The notes beneath the pieces are model-generated. The model ran no database searches, had not been told where the DNA came from, and saw only the letters and a program-made list of their open reading frames with translations. From Opitutia bacterium (GTDB lineage: Bacteria > Verrucomicrobiota > Verrucomicrobiia > Opitutales > Opitutaceae), in the NCBI GenBank assembly GCA_016217545.1, contig JACRHT010000012.1, forward strand, positions 930,001 through 994,000: DNA of 64,000 bases, given 5' to 3'. A program made the position numbers and the translations under genes. Below, in pieces: positions 1 to 9,900 of the stretch (position 1 is the first letter of the stretch; each line of letters opens with the position of its first letter).

Positions 1-93
1 GCTGGCTGCGGCGCCGCTCGAACCGAGCCGCACCAGGTGTCGCTCGCGTCAATCCCGCCGCCGCGTCGAGCGCGGCTTTCCCGGAGGTTCCCC

Positions 94-1467
94 GTGTCCA
101 CTGAACCGGTGACGCGCCCGCCGCGCGCGGAAGATTCCGCCGCCACGCCCGCCAACCCGCCCGCGCGCGAGCCGTTCTGGCCGCAGGGCTGGTGGCGCTG
201 GATGGAGCGGCGCGTCGGCGTCGTGCCGCTGCCGGTGCTCGTGGCGCTGATCGGCATCGTCGGGTATTTCGTGTGGCTCGGCAAAGTGCCGGCCGAAATG
301 TGCATGATGATCGCGGTGATCGGCGTCGGCGGCTTCCTTTGCGCCGAGATCGGCAAGCATGTGCCGCTGCTCCGACACATCGGAGGCGCGGCGATCTGCG
401 CGACGTTTGTGCCGTCGGCGCTGGCGTTCTACGGCATCCTGCCGAACACGCTCATGCAGCCGGTGGCGGAGTTCACGAAGTCCTCGCAATTCCTCTACGT
501 GTTCATCACCGCCGTGATCGTCGGCAGCATCCTCGGCATGGACCGGCGCGTGTTGATCCGGGGATTCGTGAAAATCTTCGTGCCGCTCGCGGCGGGCTCG
601 ATCGCAGCGTTGATCGTCGGCACCGCGGTCGGCACGGCGCTCGGGCTCGGCGCGCGGCACACGCTGCTCTTCGTCGTCGTGCCGATCATGGCGGGCGGAG
701 TGGGCGAGGGGGCGATCCCGCTCTCCGCCGGTTACGCGGACCTGCTGCGCGTCGACCAGGGCGAGCTGTTTGCGCAGATCCTTCCCCCCGTCATGTTCGG
801 CAGCCTGACGGCCGTGGTCTTCTCCGGGCTGTTGAATTTCCTCGGGAAGAAATTTCCCCACCTCACCGGCGAGGGCCGCCTGCAGCCCGGCGAGCAGGAT
901 GACCTGAAGGCCGGCGAACACGAGGTGCCGGACCACATGGACATCGATCACATCGCCGCTGCCGGCATGTTCGCGGTCACGCTCTATCTCGCGGGATTGA
1001 TGGGCAAGGAGGCCTTCGGTTTTCCGGCGCCGGTCACGATGCTGGTCCTCGCGGTGGCGGCGAAGCTCGCGTTTGTCGTTCCGCCGCGCACGCAGGCCGG
1101 CGCCTATGTCGTGTATCGCTTCTTCCGCATCGCGGTGACCTACCCGCTGCTCTTCGCCATCGGTGGCGTGATGACGCCGTGGGACAAGCTGATCGCCGCG
1201 TTCCACTGGGCGAATCTCGTGACGATCGTCGCGACGGTCGCGACGCTGATGACGACCGGTTGGATCGTCGGGCGCTGGGTGAAACTCTACCCGCTCGAAG
1301 CTGCGATCGTGAACGCCTGCCACAGTGGCCAAGGCGGCACGGGCGACGTTGCGATCCTCACCGCCGCGAACCGCATGCAACTGATGCCGTTCGCGCAAAT
1401 CGCGACGCGCATCGGCGGCGCGATCACGGTCACGGTAACACTTCTCGCCCTCCGGGCGCTGGGCTGA
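94..1467 (+). CDS. 2-hydroxycarboxylate transporter (2HCT family, CitS/CimH-like)
   Basis: Predicted inner-membrane symporter for citrate, malate or a related 2-hydroxycarboxylate. The two signature loops of the 2HCT family are visible: GGVGEGAIPLS near residues 201-211 and NACHSGQGGTGDVAIL near residues 407-422, followed by ATRIGGA, as in CitS and CimH. About eleven hydrophobic segments follow a Pro/Arg-rich cytoplasmic N-terminus. I chose the GTG at 94 because GGAGG lies six bases upstream. An in-frame GTG at 37 would add 19 residues but has no ribosome site. A second carboxylate carrier follows after 70 bases, so the two may be co-transcribed. The family is clear; the exact substrate and the coupling ion (Na+ or H+) are not. 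Confidence 0.88.
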   Translation: MSTEPVTRPPRAEDSAATPANPPAREPFWPQGWWRWMERRVGVVPLPVLVALIGIVGYFVWLGKVPAEMCMMIAVIGVGGFLCAEIGKHVPLLRHIGGAAICATFVPSALAFYGILPNTLMQPVAEFTKSSQFLYVFITAVIVGSILGMDRRVLIRGFVKIFVPLAAGSIAALIVGTAVGTALGLGARHTLLFVVVPIMAGGVGEGAIPLSAGYADLLRVDQGELFAQILPPVMFGSLTAVVFSGLLNFLGKKFPHLTGEGRLQPGEQDDLKAGEHEVPDHMDIDHIAAAGMFAVTLYLAGLMGKEAFGFPAPVTMLVLAVAAKLAFVVPPRTQAGAYVVYRFFRIAVTYPLLFAIGGVMTPWDKLIAAFHWANLVTIVATVATLMTTGWIVGRWVKLYPLEAAIVNACHSGQGGTGDVAILTAANRMQLMPFAQIATRIGGAITVTVTLLALRALG

Positions 1468-1537
1468 GCGCGCAACTCCCTTGCCTCCGTGCGAGGCGTC
1501 TCGCAGCGTCGGGGCCGCGGTGATCACCCCTCAGCCG

Positions 1538-2950
1538 ATGAAACTTTCCGCCGCGACGACGTTGCGCCGTTGGGCGCTCGTGCTGGTGCCGGGACTCGCG
1601 CTGTATTTCGCGCCCGTCGGGCCGTTCACGGAGCCGCAACGGCACCTGCTCGCGATTTTCGCGGCGACGATCCTCGCGCTCGTCGTGCGTCCAGTGGAGA
1701 TGGGGGTCAGCGTCTTTCTCGCGACGGTGCTCCTGATCCTCACCGGCACGCTCGGGGCGGAGACGGCCCTCGCGGCATTCGGCAACACCACGGTGTGGCT
1801 CATCTTCGCGGCGTTTCTTTTTGCGCGGGCGATCCACACGACGCGGCTCGGCGCGCGTATCGCCTATTTTTTCATCAGTTGGTTCGGACGCACCTCGCTC
1901 ACGCTCGGCTATTCGGTGGCGGTCTCCGATCTCGTGCTCGCGCCGGTCGTGCCATCCGACACCGCGCGCGGCGGCGGCATCATCGCGCCAATCGTCCGCA
2001 GCCTGGCCGAGGCGCTCGATTCGCGACCGGGCCCGACGGCAAATCGCATCGGCGCCTACCTGACGCTCGTCGGCTTTCATTGCACCTACACCGCTTCGGC
2101 GATGTTCCTCACTGGCATGGCGGCGAACCCGCTGATCGCGCGCCTCGCGAAGACGACCGCGGGCATCGACATGACTTGGGGGCGCTGGGCGCTGGCGGCG
2201 TCCGTGCCGGGGCTGTGCTCCTTCGCGTTGATCCCGTGGTTGCTCCATGAGCTCAGCCCGCCCGATCTGCGCGAAACGGAGCACGCGCGCGCGCATGCAC
2301 GGGCGAAGCTGCACGATCTCGGACCGATGAGTCGCAGCGAACGCATGCTGGTCGGCATCATGCTGCTCGTGCTCGGCGCGTGGGTGACGGCGCCGTGGCA
2401 CGGTTTGGGTAACACCACGGTGGCGCTCACCGGCGTGAGCTTGGTTTTGCTCTGTCGCGTCGTGACCTGGGACGAGTTGCTCGGCGACAAGATGGCGTGG
2501 GATGCACTGATCTGGTTCGCACCGCTGTTGATGATGGCCGAGCAACTCCAGCAACAGGGCGTCATTCGTCTGCTCTCCGCCGAGGTTTTCGCCCATCTGC
2601 ACGGCTGGCCATGGGCCATGGCGCTCGGCGCGCTGGTGGTGGCCTACCTGTATGCGCACTACACGTTCGCCAGCATGACGGCGCATGTGTCGGCGCTGTA
2701 TCCCGGCTTCCTCGGCGCGGCGCTTGCGGCAGGCGTGCCGCCGGCGCTGGCGGTGTGGCCGCTGGCGTTTTTCTCCAACCTGAACGCCGGCATCACGCAC
2801 TACGGCACGGGCTCGGCGCCGGTGTATTTCGGCGCCGGCTACGTGCGCCAAGGCCACTGGTGGCAGCTCGGTTTCATCGTCTCGGTCGCGAACCTCGGCA
2901 TCTGGCTCGGCGTCGGGCTGCCGTGGTGGCGGATGATCGGGCTGTGGTGA
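1538..2950 (+). CDS. DASS-family (SLC13-like) dicarboxylate/anion transporter
   Basis: Predicted inner-membrane carrier of the divalent anion:Na+ symporter family, the group holding CitT, YbhI and plant 2-oxoglutarate/malate translocators. About twelve hydrophobic segments span the protein. The family hallmark SNLNAGITHYGTGSAPVYF lies near residues 413-431, and the first-half counterpart is the stretch around VVPSDTARGGGII. Translation probably starts at the ATG at 1538, giving a 470-residue protein with a short basic N-terminus. In-frame GTG and TTG codons at 1520 and 1481 are alternatives. It ends three bases from the stop of the convergent sensor kinase gene. The substrate is likely a C4 or C6 carboxylate; exchange rather than symport is possible. 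Confidence 0.87.
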   Translation: MKLSAATTLRRWALVLVPGLALYFAPVGPFTEPQRHLLAIFAATILALVVRPVEMGVSVFLATVLLILTGTLGAETALAAFGNTTVWLIFAAFLFARAIHTTRLGARIAYFFISWFGRTSLTLGYSVAVSDLVLAPVVPSDTARGGGIIAPIVRSLAEALDSRPGPTANRIGAYLTLVGFHCTYTASAMFLTGMAANPLIARLAKTTAGIDMTWGRWALAASVPGLCSFALIPWLLHELSPPDLRETEHARAHARAKLHDLGPMSRSERMLVGIMLLVLGAWVTAPWHGLGNTTVALTGVSLVLLCRVVTWDELLGDKMAWDALIWFAPLLMMAEQLQQQGVIRLLSAEVFAHLHGWPWAMALGALVVAYLYAHYTFASMTAHVSALYPGFLGAALAAGVPPALAVWPLAFFSNLNAGITHYGTGSAPVYFGAGYVRQGHWWQLGFIVSVANLGIWLGVGLPWWRMIGLW

Positions 2951-2953
2951 ACC

Positions 2954-4351
2954 TCAGGCTCCCGCCCGTGCGCCGTCGCCCACGCGGCGCTCGAGCACGG
3001 GGAGTTCGAAGACGATGCGCAGACCGCGGCCGGATTCGCCGGCTTCGGCGCGGATCGTGCCGCCGTGCAGGCCGACGATGCTGCGGGAAATCGTCAGGCC
3101 GAGCCCGCTGCCTTTCGGCGCGGTGGGAGTCCCGTCCGGTTCGAGCCGCACAAACCGGTCGAAGATCCGTTCGCGTTGTTCCGGCGCCACGCCCGGGCCC
3201 TCGTCCTCGAGTGCGACGCGCCACGACTCGACGGTGAAGTCCGACACCAACCGGATCGCGCCGCCCGCGGGTGAAACGTTGAGCGCGTTTTGCACGAGGT
3301 TGAACAGCACCTGCCGCAGCCAGCTGGGATCGAATTCCACCAAGCCGTCGCCTTCGAGCCGCAGCGCAAAGTTCACGCCGCGGTGTTCCGCCAGCGCGCG
3401 CGCATCCTGGGCGAAGGACTGCAGAAACGCCCGCGGATCCTCGCGGCGGAAATCGAGACGCACCGCCCGCGCCTCGGCGCGCGAGAGGAAGAGCAGTTCC
3501 TCGATGATCTTGTTCAGTCGCGCGATTTCCTCGAGTTGCACCTGCACCGCTTCCTCCTGCGCGGGCGTGAGGCCGCCCTCGACCAGCAGCTTCTCCGCCT
3601 GCAGCCGGACCAGCGAGAGGGGCGTCTTCAGTTCGTGCGAGGCCTCGGCGGTGAAGCGGCGGATCTGGTTGAACGAGATTTCCAGGCGGTCGAACATTTC
3701 GTTGAGCAACCGGGCGAGATTGGCGATTTCGTCCTGCACCTCGCCCACGGGAATCCGCTCGCTGAGATTGTCGGAACGGATGCGATGGGCGGTCTCCTGG
3801 ATCGCGCGCACCGGACTGAGCGCCGCGCGGCTGAGCACGAGACCGGTGATGAGACTGAGCACGAGCATCAGGCAGACGAGAATGAGGCTGATCTCGGCGT
3901 AGCCGTTCATGACCTGGCGCACCTGATCGGCCGAAGTCGCGACCAGGATGTCCATCGGCCCGAGGAAAAATTCGCCGATGCGCACGGCGCCCAGGCCTTC
4001 AAGCCGCCCGTCGAACTCGTGTTCGCCCGGCACATCCTGCAGTCGTCGCGGACCGAGGTTGGGCGAGGCGAAGAGCAGGCTTTTGTCCTTCGCGTGAATC
4101 TCGACGTAGAACAGCACCGACGCCACCTCGGCGACGCCGCGCATGCGTTCCTCGACCTCAGCGCGGGTGAGTTTGGCGTAGTCGGGGCCGAGGCTGGATT
4201 TGATTTGCTCGAACTCGGCGCGGTTGAGCGCGTCGAGGCCGCGCACGAGATGCTGTTGCAGCAGGTAGTATCCGGCGATGAAGAGCAGCACCAGCGTCGC
4301 GGTCGAAACGCTGGCATACCAGAGGGCCAGCCGCGCACCGATCGATCTCAT
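2954..4351 (-). CDS. Sensor histidine kinase, CusS/QseC-like
   Basis: Membrane histidine kinase of 465 residues. A transmembrane helix at about 8-32, a periplasmic sensor region of about 120 residues, a second helix at about 152-174 and a HAMP domain (175-227) precede the dimerisation domain. The H-box SHELKTP puts the phosphorylated histidine at about residue 239. The ATPase part shows the N-box around NLVQNALN, then EDEGPGV and GSGLGLTI. The gene overlaps the upstream response regulator by four bases (ATGA), so the pair is translationally coupled. The kinase core resembles heavy-metal and envelope sensors, but the periplasmic domain gives me no ligand. Its 3' end abuts the carboxylate carrier gene on the opposite strand; a regulatory link is only a guess. 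Confidence 0.9.
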   Translation of the reverse strand: MRSIGARLALWYASVSTATLVLLFIAGYYLLQQHLVRGLDALNRAEFEQIKSSLGPDYAKLTRAEVEERMRGVAEVASVLFYVEIHAKDKSLLFASPNLGPRRLQDVPGEHEFDGRLEGLGAVRIGEFFLGPMDILVATSADQVRQVMNGYAEISLILVCLMLVLSLITGLVLSRAALSPVRAIQETAHRIRSDNLSERIPVGEVQDEIANLARLLNEMFDRLEISFNQIRRFTAEASHELKTPLSLVRLQAEKLLVEGGLTPAQEEAVQVQLEEIARLNKIIEELLFLSRAEARAVRLDFRREDPRAFLQSFAQDARALAEHRGVNFALRLEGDGLVEFDPSWLRQVLFNLVQNALNVSPAGGAIRLVSDFTVESWRVALEDEGPGVAPEQRERIFDRFVRLEPDGTPTAPKGSGLGLTISRSIVGLHGGTIRAEAGESGRGLRIVFELPVLERRVGDGARAGA

Positions 4352-5016
4352 GGCAACAGCTGATAGCCCACGCCGCGCACGGTTTTGAACAGCGGCCGCG
4401 CGGGGTCCGTGTCGAACTTCGCGCGCAGCTTGCTCATGTAGACGTCGAGCAGGTTGCCATCGATGTCGTAGTGCGCCTCCCAGATTTTCTCCGCGATGAG
4501 CGTGCGCGGCAGGAGGCGGCCGGCGTTTTGCAGGAACACCTCGAGGAGCGCGAACTCGCGCGTGGTCAGGTCGACCGGCCGGCCGTCCTGCGCGACGGTG
4601 CGCGCGAGGAGGTCCATGCGGATGTTCCGGTGTTCGAGCACAGTGTCCTTCACGGCGCTGTGCCGACGCAGCAGCGAGCGCACGCGCGCGAGGAGTTCCT
4701 CGAGCGAGAAGGGCTTCGCGAGATAATCGTCCGCCCCGACGTCGAGACCCTTGATGCGATCCTCGACGGCGTCGCGCGCGCTGAGGATGAGCACGGGCTC
4801 ATTGAAGCCGCTGCGCCGCCACTCGCGCAGCAACTCCAGGCCGTCGCCATCCGGCAGGCCGAGGTCGAGGATGATGACGTCGTAACCGGTCTCGCACAGC
4901 GCATCGCGCGCGGCGGCGCAACTCGCCACCCACGTCGCGGTATAGCTTCGTTCCACGAGACTCTTCCGGATGAATTGGCCGAGCCGACGCTCGTCTTCGA
5001 CGATCAGGATTTTCAC
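4348..5016 (-). CDS. OmpR/PhoB-family response regulator
   Basis: DNA-binding response regulator paired with the adjacent kinase. The receiver domain (residues 1-115) has the acidic pair E7/D8, phospho-acceptor D51 in LDLGLPDGDG and the conserved lysine in DYLAKPF. A winged-helix output domain follows, with TTREFALLEVFL and a C-terminal hairpin ending VRGVGYQLLP. I start it at the GTG at 5016, where the conserved beta strand KILIVEDE begins, giving 222 residues. A TTG at 5070 would add 18 residues of low-complexity sequence not seen in the family. It is first in the two-gene unit and probably controls its own operon plus unlinked genes. Confidence 0.9.
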   Translation of the reverse strand: MKILIVEDERRLGQFIRKSLVERSYTATWVASCAAARDALCETGYDVIILDLGLPDGDGLELLREWRRSGFNEPVLILSARDAVEDRIKGLDVGADDYLAKPFSLEELLARVRSLLRRHSAVKDTVLEHRNIRMDLLARTVAQDGRPVDLTTREFALLEVFLQNAGRLLPRTLIAEKIWEAHYDIDGNLLDVYMSKLRAKFDTDPARPLFKTVRGVGYQLLP

Positions 5017-5162
5017 GGGGTGGGGTGACGGAAAAATGAAAGCCCGCGGGGCGCAGCGTCGCGAGGGCAAACTCGATTAAGAATATTTCAGGTTTCGCGG
5101 CGCCGGCGCCACCCGGCGACTCTGGCATTGCCCGTCGACACCGGGCGATTTTGATTCGCGCG

Positions 5163-5603
5163 ATGCGCATCGCGGTCCTCTCCGACACGCACGATCGATA
5201 CCCCGCCGATCTCCCCGCCCGGCTCGCGGCGGCGGACGAGATCTGGCATCTCGGTGACGTGTGCGAGCCCGAGGTGCTGGTGGAGTTCGAGCAGCTCGGC
5301 AAACCGCTGCACGTCGTGCTCGGCAATAACGAGGCGCACAATCTCTGGCCGCTGGAGCTGACGCTCGAGCGCGCGGGCTGGCGTTTTTTTCTCACCCACA
5401 TTCCGCCGCGTCGGGCGCCGCGGGGAGCGCAGTTCGTGCTGCACGGGCATACGCACGTGCCGCGCGACGAGGTCGACGCGGCCGGCGTGCGCTGGCTGAA
5501 TCCCGGCTGCGTCTCCCGGCCCAATCGCGGCGCGCCGGCGAGTTTCGCGTGGCTCACCCTCGAGGCGGGCGCGCCTCCGGAGTGGAAACTGATGCGTTTG
5601 TGA
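5163..5603 (+). CDS. YfcE/MJ0936-like metallophosphoesterase
   Basis: Small cytoplasmic phosphodiesterase-fold protein of 146 residues. The calcineurin-type metal ligands are in order: SDTHDR at the N-terminus, GD in WHLGDVCEP, GNNE where many members have GNCD, and GHTH near residue 100, then NPGCVSRP. The length matches the YfcE group, which cleaves model phosphodiesters and whose physiological substrate is mostly unknown. I chose the ATG at 5163 because the protein then begins MRIAVLSDTH. An upstream ATT/TTG-type start would add only a few residues. It is divergent from the two-component operon, with a GC-rich 146-base gap that contains the palindrome GGCGCCGGCGCC. Confidence 0.85.
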   Translation: MRIAVLSDTHDRYPADLPARLAAADEIWHLGDVCEPEVLVEFEQLGKPLHVVLGNNEAHNLWPLELTLERAGWRFFLTHIPPRRAPRGAQFVLHGHTHVPRDEVDAAGVRWLNPGCVSRPNRGAPASFAWLTLEAGAPPEWKLMRL

Positions 5604-5639
5604 GGCGGCGCGCTGGCGCGTTTCCTGCAAAACGAAGGC

Positions 5640-6158
5640 ATGCAAATCGTCCGTTTCTCCGCCCCGCAGCTGGTCGCCCGCCTGCGGGATTTCGAAAATC
5701 TCCTCGCCGACGCCGTCGCCCACGGCGCATCGATCGGTTTCATGCTGCCGCTCGGCGACGGTGAAGCGAAGGCCTATTGGGAAAACGTGGCCGCGCAGCT
5801 GGCCGCGGAGGGCAAGGTCCTCGTCGCGGCGCTCGGTGCCGATGGCACGCTGCTCGGCAGCGGGCAGATCGCGTTCGAGTCGCGCGCCAACGGCCGGCAT
5901 CGCGCGGAAATCCAGAAACTCATGGTGCTCCACGCGGCGCGCGGTCGCGGCATCGGCGCGGCGTTGATGCGCGGGCTGGAAGCCGAGGGCGTGCGCGCGG
6001 GTCGCACGTTGCTCTTCCTCGACACGAGCGTGGGCGCGAGCGGCGCGGTGCGCTTCTACGAGAAGCTCGGCTACACGCACTGCGGCGGCATTCCCGACTA
6101 CGCGCGCGACCCCGACGGCACTTTCGCGACGAACGCAATCTTCTTTAAGCGAATTTAG
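5640..6158 (+). CDS. GNAT-family N-acetyltransferase
   Basis: Cytoplasmic acetyltransferase of 172 residues with a single GNAT fold. The acetyl-CoA loop (motif A) is ARGRGIGAALM near residues 100-110, preceded by the beta strand IQKLMVL. Motif B appears as AVRFYEKLGYTHCGGIPDYA near the C-terminus. This arrangement is common in acetyltransferases acting on small molecules or antibiotics, but the acceptor cannot be read from sequence. It lies 36 bases after the phosphoesterase gene on the same strand and may share its transcript. Confidence 0.87.
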   Translation: MQIVRFSAPQLVARLRDFENLLADAVAHGASIGFMLPLGDGEAKAYWENVAAQLAAEGKVLVAALGADGTLLGSGQIAFESRANGRHRAEIQKLMVLHAARGRGIGAALMRGLEAEGVRAGRTLLFLDTSVGASGAVRFYEKLGYTHCGGIPDYARDPDGTFATNAIFFKRI

Positions 6159-6211
6159 GAGCCGCGAGTTTTCGTTGGAAAACCGGGGCGGCCGAATTTA
6201 GCTCACGGATT

Positions 6212-6928
6212 GTGAATAGCGGGGAGCAGGAATTTTTTCAGCTGGGCACGGCCATCGCGCCGTCGCCTGAGATCATCTATGTGCGCAGCGCGCAGGCGCG
6301 GCGCTACCGGCTGACGTTGCGGCGCGACGGTGTGGGGGTGGCGACGATTCCCTTGCGCGGCAACGAGCGCGAGGCGCAGCGGTTCGTCGAGCAGCACCGC
6401 GATTGGCTCGAGCGCGCGCGCGCCCGCCAGGCGAAACGGCCGCGCGCCGCGGAAATCTGGACCATCGGCACGCACGTGCTCTGGCGCGGCGAGATGCATC
6501 AGGTGCGTGTCGCCGTGGAGGGCGAAAAGCCGCAGGTGAGCGTGGCGGCGGATGTGTTTCGCGTCGCGTCGCTGGAAGGCGACCTGCGGCCGACGCTCGA
6601 GGCGCATTTCGCCCGACGCGCGAAGATCGAGCTGCCCGCGCGCACGTGGGAACTCGCGGCGGAGACCGGCGTCGATTTAAAGAGCGTGAGCGTGCGCAAC
6701 CAGCGCGCGCGCTGGGGCTCGTGCTCGGCGGCCGGCGGCGTGTCGCTCAACTGGCGGCTCGTGCAGACGCCGGACACGGTGCGCGACTACATCATCTACC
6801 ACGAGCTGATGCACCTGAAGGAAATGAACCACAGTGAGCGCTTCTGGGCGCGCGTGGAGGAGGTTTGCCCGTGGTGGAAGGACGCCGAGCGCTGGCTGAA
6901 ACGGAACGGCTCGCTGCTGGGGTTGTGA
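6212..6928 (+). CDS. YgjP-like (DUF45/SprT-type) metallopeptidase-domain protein
   Basis: Protein of 238 residues with a gluzincin-like zinc site. HELMH lies at residues 197-201, followed by the NHSERFW block in which a downstream histidine completes the site. Before it stands the family motif RNQRARWGSCS with SLNWRLV. The N-terminal 130 residues form the usual YgjP beta-rich region. The annotated start is GTG at 6212; I see no better in-frame codon and no strong ribosome site. E. coli YgjP has been reported to hydrolyse nucleoside triphosphates, so peptidase activity should not be assumed. It follows the acetyltransferase gene after 53 bases. Confidence 0.86.
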   Translation: MNSGEQEFFQLGTAIAPSPEIIYVRSAQARRYRLTLRRDGVGVATIPLRGNEREAQRFVEQHRDWLERARARQAKRPRAAEIWTIGTHVLWRGEMHQVRVAVEGEKPQVSVAADVFRVASLEGDLRPTLEAHFARRAKIELPARTWELAAETGVDLKSVSVRNQRARWGSCSAAGGVSLNWRLVQTPDTVRDYIIYHELMHLKEMNHSERFWARVEEVCPWWKDAERWLKRNGSLLGL

Positions 6929-6976
6929 GCGCGGCGCGGGTGCCGCGCCGATCGGCCGGGCGGGACGCGGAAGCGG

Positions 6977-9900
6977 TCAGCGCCCGTTGCCGGCGGTGAA
7001 GACCCGCTGCAATTCGGCGGCGAGCGTCTCGACCTGGAAGGGTTTTTGGACGAAGCCGGCGAGTCCCTTGCCGATGAAACGATTGATGGCGTCGACGCGG
7101 TTGTAGCCGCTCATCAGGATGACTTTCAGGTCCGGCTGGAGCTTGCGCAGCTGGAGAAACGTCTCCTCGCCGTCGATGCGCGGCATCGTGAGGTCGAGGA
7201 GCACGGCGGCGTAGCGGCCGGGGCCGGCTTCGAATTTCTCGATGCCTTCGATGCCGTCGTGCGCCGCGTCGGCTTCGAAACCGAGTGCGCGCAGGATGGA
7301 GAGGGTCACTTCGCGCACCGCCTCCTCGTCGTCGATCACGAGCACGCGTCCGCTGCCTTTCCACTCCGAGTGCGGCGGCGTCGGTGGAGCGATTGGTTGG
7401 GCTGATCCCTTGGCGGCGGGAAAGAGCAGGCGGAACGTCGTGCCGGATCCCGGTTCGCTGTCGACCTTGATGGCGCCCTTGTGTCCGCGGATGATGCCGA
7501 GGACGGCGGCGAGGCCGAGACCGCGTCCGGTGAATTTCGTGGTGAAGAACGGATCGAAGATGCGGGCGATGGTCTCGCGCGACATGCCGGTGCCCGTGTC
7601 GGTGACGGCGAGAAACACGGCCGGTCCGGGACGGAGGTCGCCGGTGAATTGCGCGGTCGCAAGATAGGCCGGATCCACCGCGAGCTTCCCGGTGGTGACG
7701 GTGATCTGGCCGGCGGCGCCCTCGAGGGCCTCGGAGGCGTTGATGACGAGATTCATGACGACCTGCCGCAGTTGCGTGGCGTCGGCGGAGACAGGCGGGA
7801 GATCGGGGGCGGCTTCGAAGCGCAGCGTGGCTTTCTTGGAAATGGAAACGGAGAGCAGCGCGAGCGACTCCTCGACGAGTTCGTTGAGGTCGAGGGTTTG
7901 GACGACGAAGCGGCCTTTGCCGGAGTAGGCGAGCATCTGCTTGCAGAGGTCGGCGGCGCGCTGCGCGGCGTGCTCGATCTGGGCGATTTGCCTGCGCGCG
8001 GTGGAATCGGCAGGCAGGTCGATGCGGGCGAGGCCGGCGTTGCCGAGGACGCCGGTGAGCAGGTTGTTGAAATCGTGCGCGATGCCGCCGGCGAGGACAC
8101 CGAGACTCTCGAGCTTCTGGGTCTCGAGCAGTTTCTTGTCGAGTTGCTGGCGCTCGAGCTCGACGCGCCGGCGCTCGGTGATGTCGGTCATGCGGCCGAC
8201 CATGCGGTAGACGACGCCGTCGGGCCGGCGGAGCACCGCACCGCGTTCGTCGACGAGATGATAGTTGCCGTCGCGGTGGCGCAGGCGGTATTCGGCCTGG
8301 CACGGCTCGCCGGTGTGGAGGGAATGTTCGAGACGGGCGATCGCAGCTTCGCGGTCCTCCGGGTGCAGGAGAGAGCGCCAGCCATCGATGCCGAGGCGGG
8401 AAAATTCCTCCGCGGTGCAGCCGAGGATTTGCTCGGCGGCCGCGGTGCCGAACCAGCGGACACGCTGCGCCTCGACGTCGAGATCGTAGATCAACTGACC
8501 GGTCTGCTCCATGACCAGCCGGTAGCGTTGCTCGCTTTCGCGCAACGCGTCTTCCGTCCGGCGCCGCGCGGTGATGTCGCTCATGCGGCCGAGCAGGCGG
8601 TGCGGTTTTCCGTCCGCGCCGGTCAGCACGACGCCGAAGTCCTCGACGATGCGGAACGTGCCGTCGTTGCGCTGGAACCGATACTCGGCGAGGAAGGGCT
8701 CGCGCGTGGCGAAGGAATGGCGGGACTCGGCGAGCACGCGCGCGCGGTCGTCAGGGTGGATGCGTTCCTCCCAGCCAGGGCCGTCCACGCGGGAGAATTC
8801 CTCGGCCGTGTGCCCCGTGATCTCGGCGATGGCGCGCTCGCCGAACCACTCGATGCGGCCGCTCGGGATGTCGAGGTCGTAGACGAGTTGTCCGGACTGG
8901 TCCACGACTGTGCGGTAGCGCAGCTCGCTCTCCACCAAGCCGGCCTGCGCCTGCTCGCGTGCCGCAGCCATTTCGTTGAACGCGCGCGCGGTGTCGGCGA
9001 TTTCCTCGGGGCCGGCCACCGGGGCGAGGCGCTGGTGGTCGCCGGTCGCGTGGGCCCGGGCCACCTCGGCGAGCGCCGCGACGGGCCGGATCAAGGTGTG
9101 GGCGTAGAAATGGATCAACACGGCGACGGCCAGCAACACGACGGTCACAGCGACGAGAGCGAGGCGGAGTTTGCGCCAGGCGCCGGCGTAGATCTCGTCC
9201 GTGGGCACGGTGGCGACGATGAGCCAGTCGGCGATGCGGCACCGGGCCGCGTCGAAAGTGCGGCGCGTGCCGTCCTCGCTCACGAACTCGCCGACACTCG
9301 AGCCGGCGGCGAGGACGCGACGCACCTCGTCGCCGACCGGCCGGATTTGGCCGATCCGACTTTGCGGAAGATACGAGGAAAGCACCACGGTGTTGCGGGC
9401 GTCGATGACGCTGACGACGAGCGCCGAGCTGTTCGGGGCGAAGAACAGCTGTCGGGAAAGCCGCGCGAGATCGATGGGCGCGGCGAGGATCAGGTTCGGT
9501 TGCTCGCGGAGGGGATGCGCGGCGACGCAGCCCCACTGGCCGGTGGTCACGCCCTTGGCGGCGCCGCTCACGACGAAATCGCGCGTGTTCAGCACCTCCG
9601 CGATGTTGGCCATGCCGCGGTAGTTTTGCGGCGGGTTGGCGACGGGGAATGCCGAGGAAAAGCGCAGCGTGCCGCCGCGATCCAGCACGGCGACGTTGAT
9701 GAATTCCGGATGCAGGCGGAGGAACTGCTCCGTTCGCTCGTGGGCGCGTGCGGAGGCGAGGTCGCTGAAGCCGACGACGCCTTCGAGTTCCTCGAGCATG
9801 AAGTGCACGTGCTCAAGGTAGTTGTTCAGCGTCTGCTCGGCCGTGACGCGCTGGGCATGCAGCCGCTGCAGTGCGGCGGCGCGGTCGTCGACGAATTTCT

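Noticed and set aside
2954-5016. Two-component pair as a citrate sensor (CitAB type) for the adjacent carriers
   Set aside because: The regulator is OmpR-type and the kinase has a HAMP and CusS-like core, whereas CitAB have different output and PAS sensor domains. The genes also converge and are not co-transcribed.
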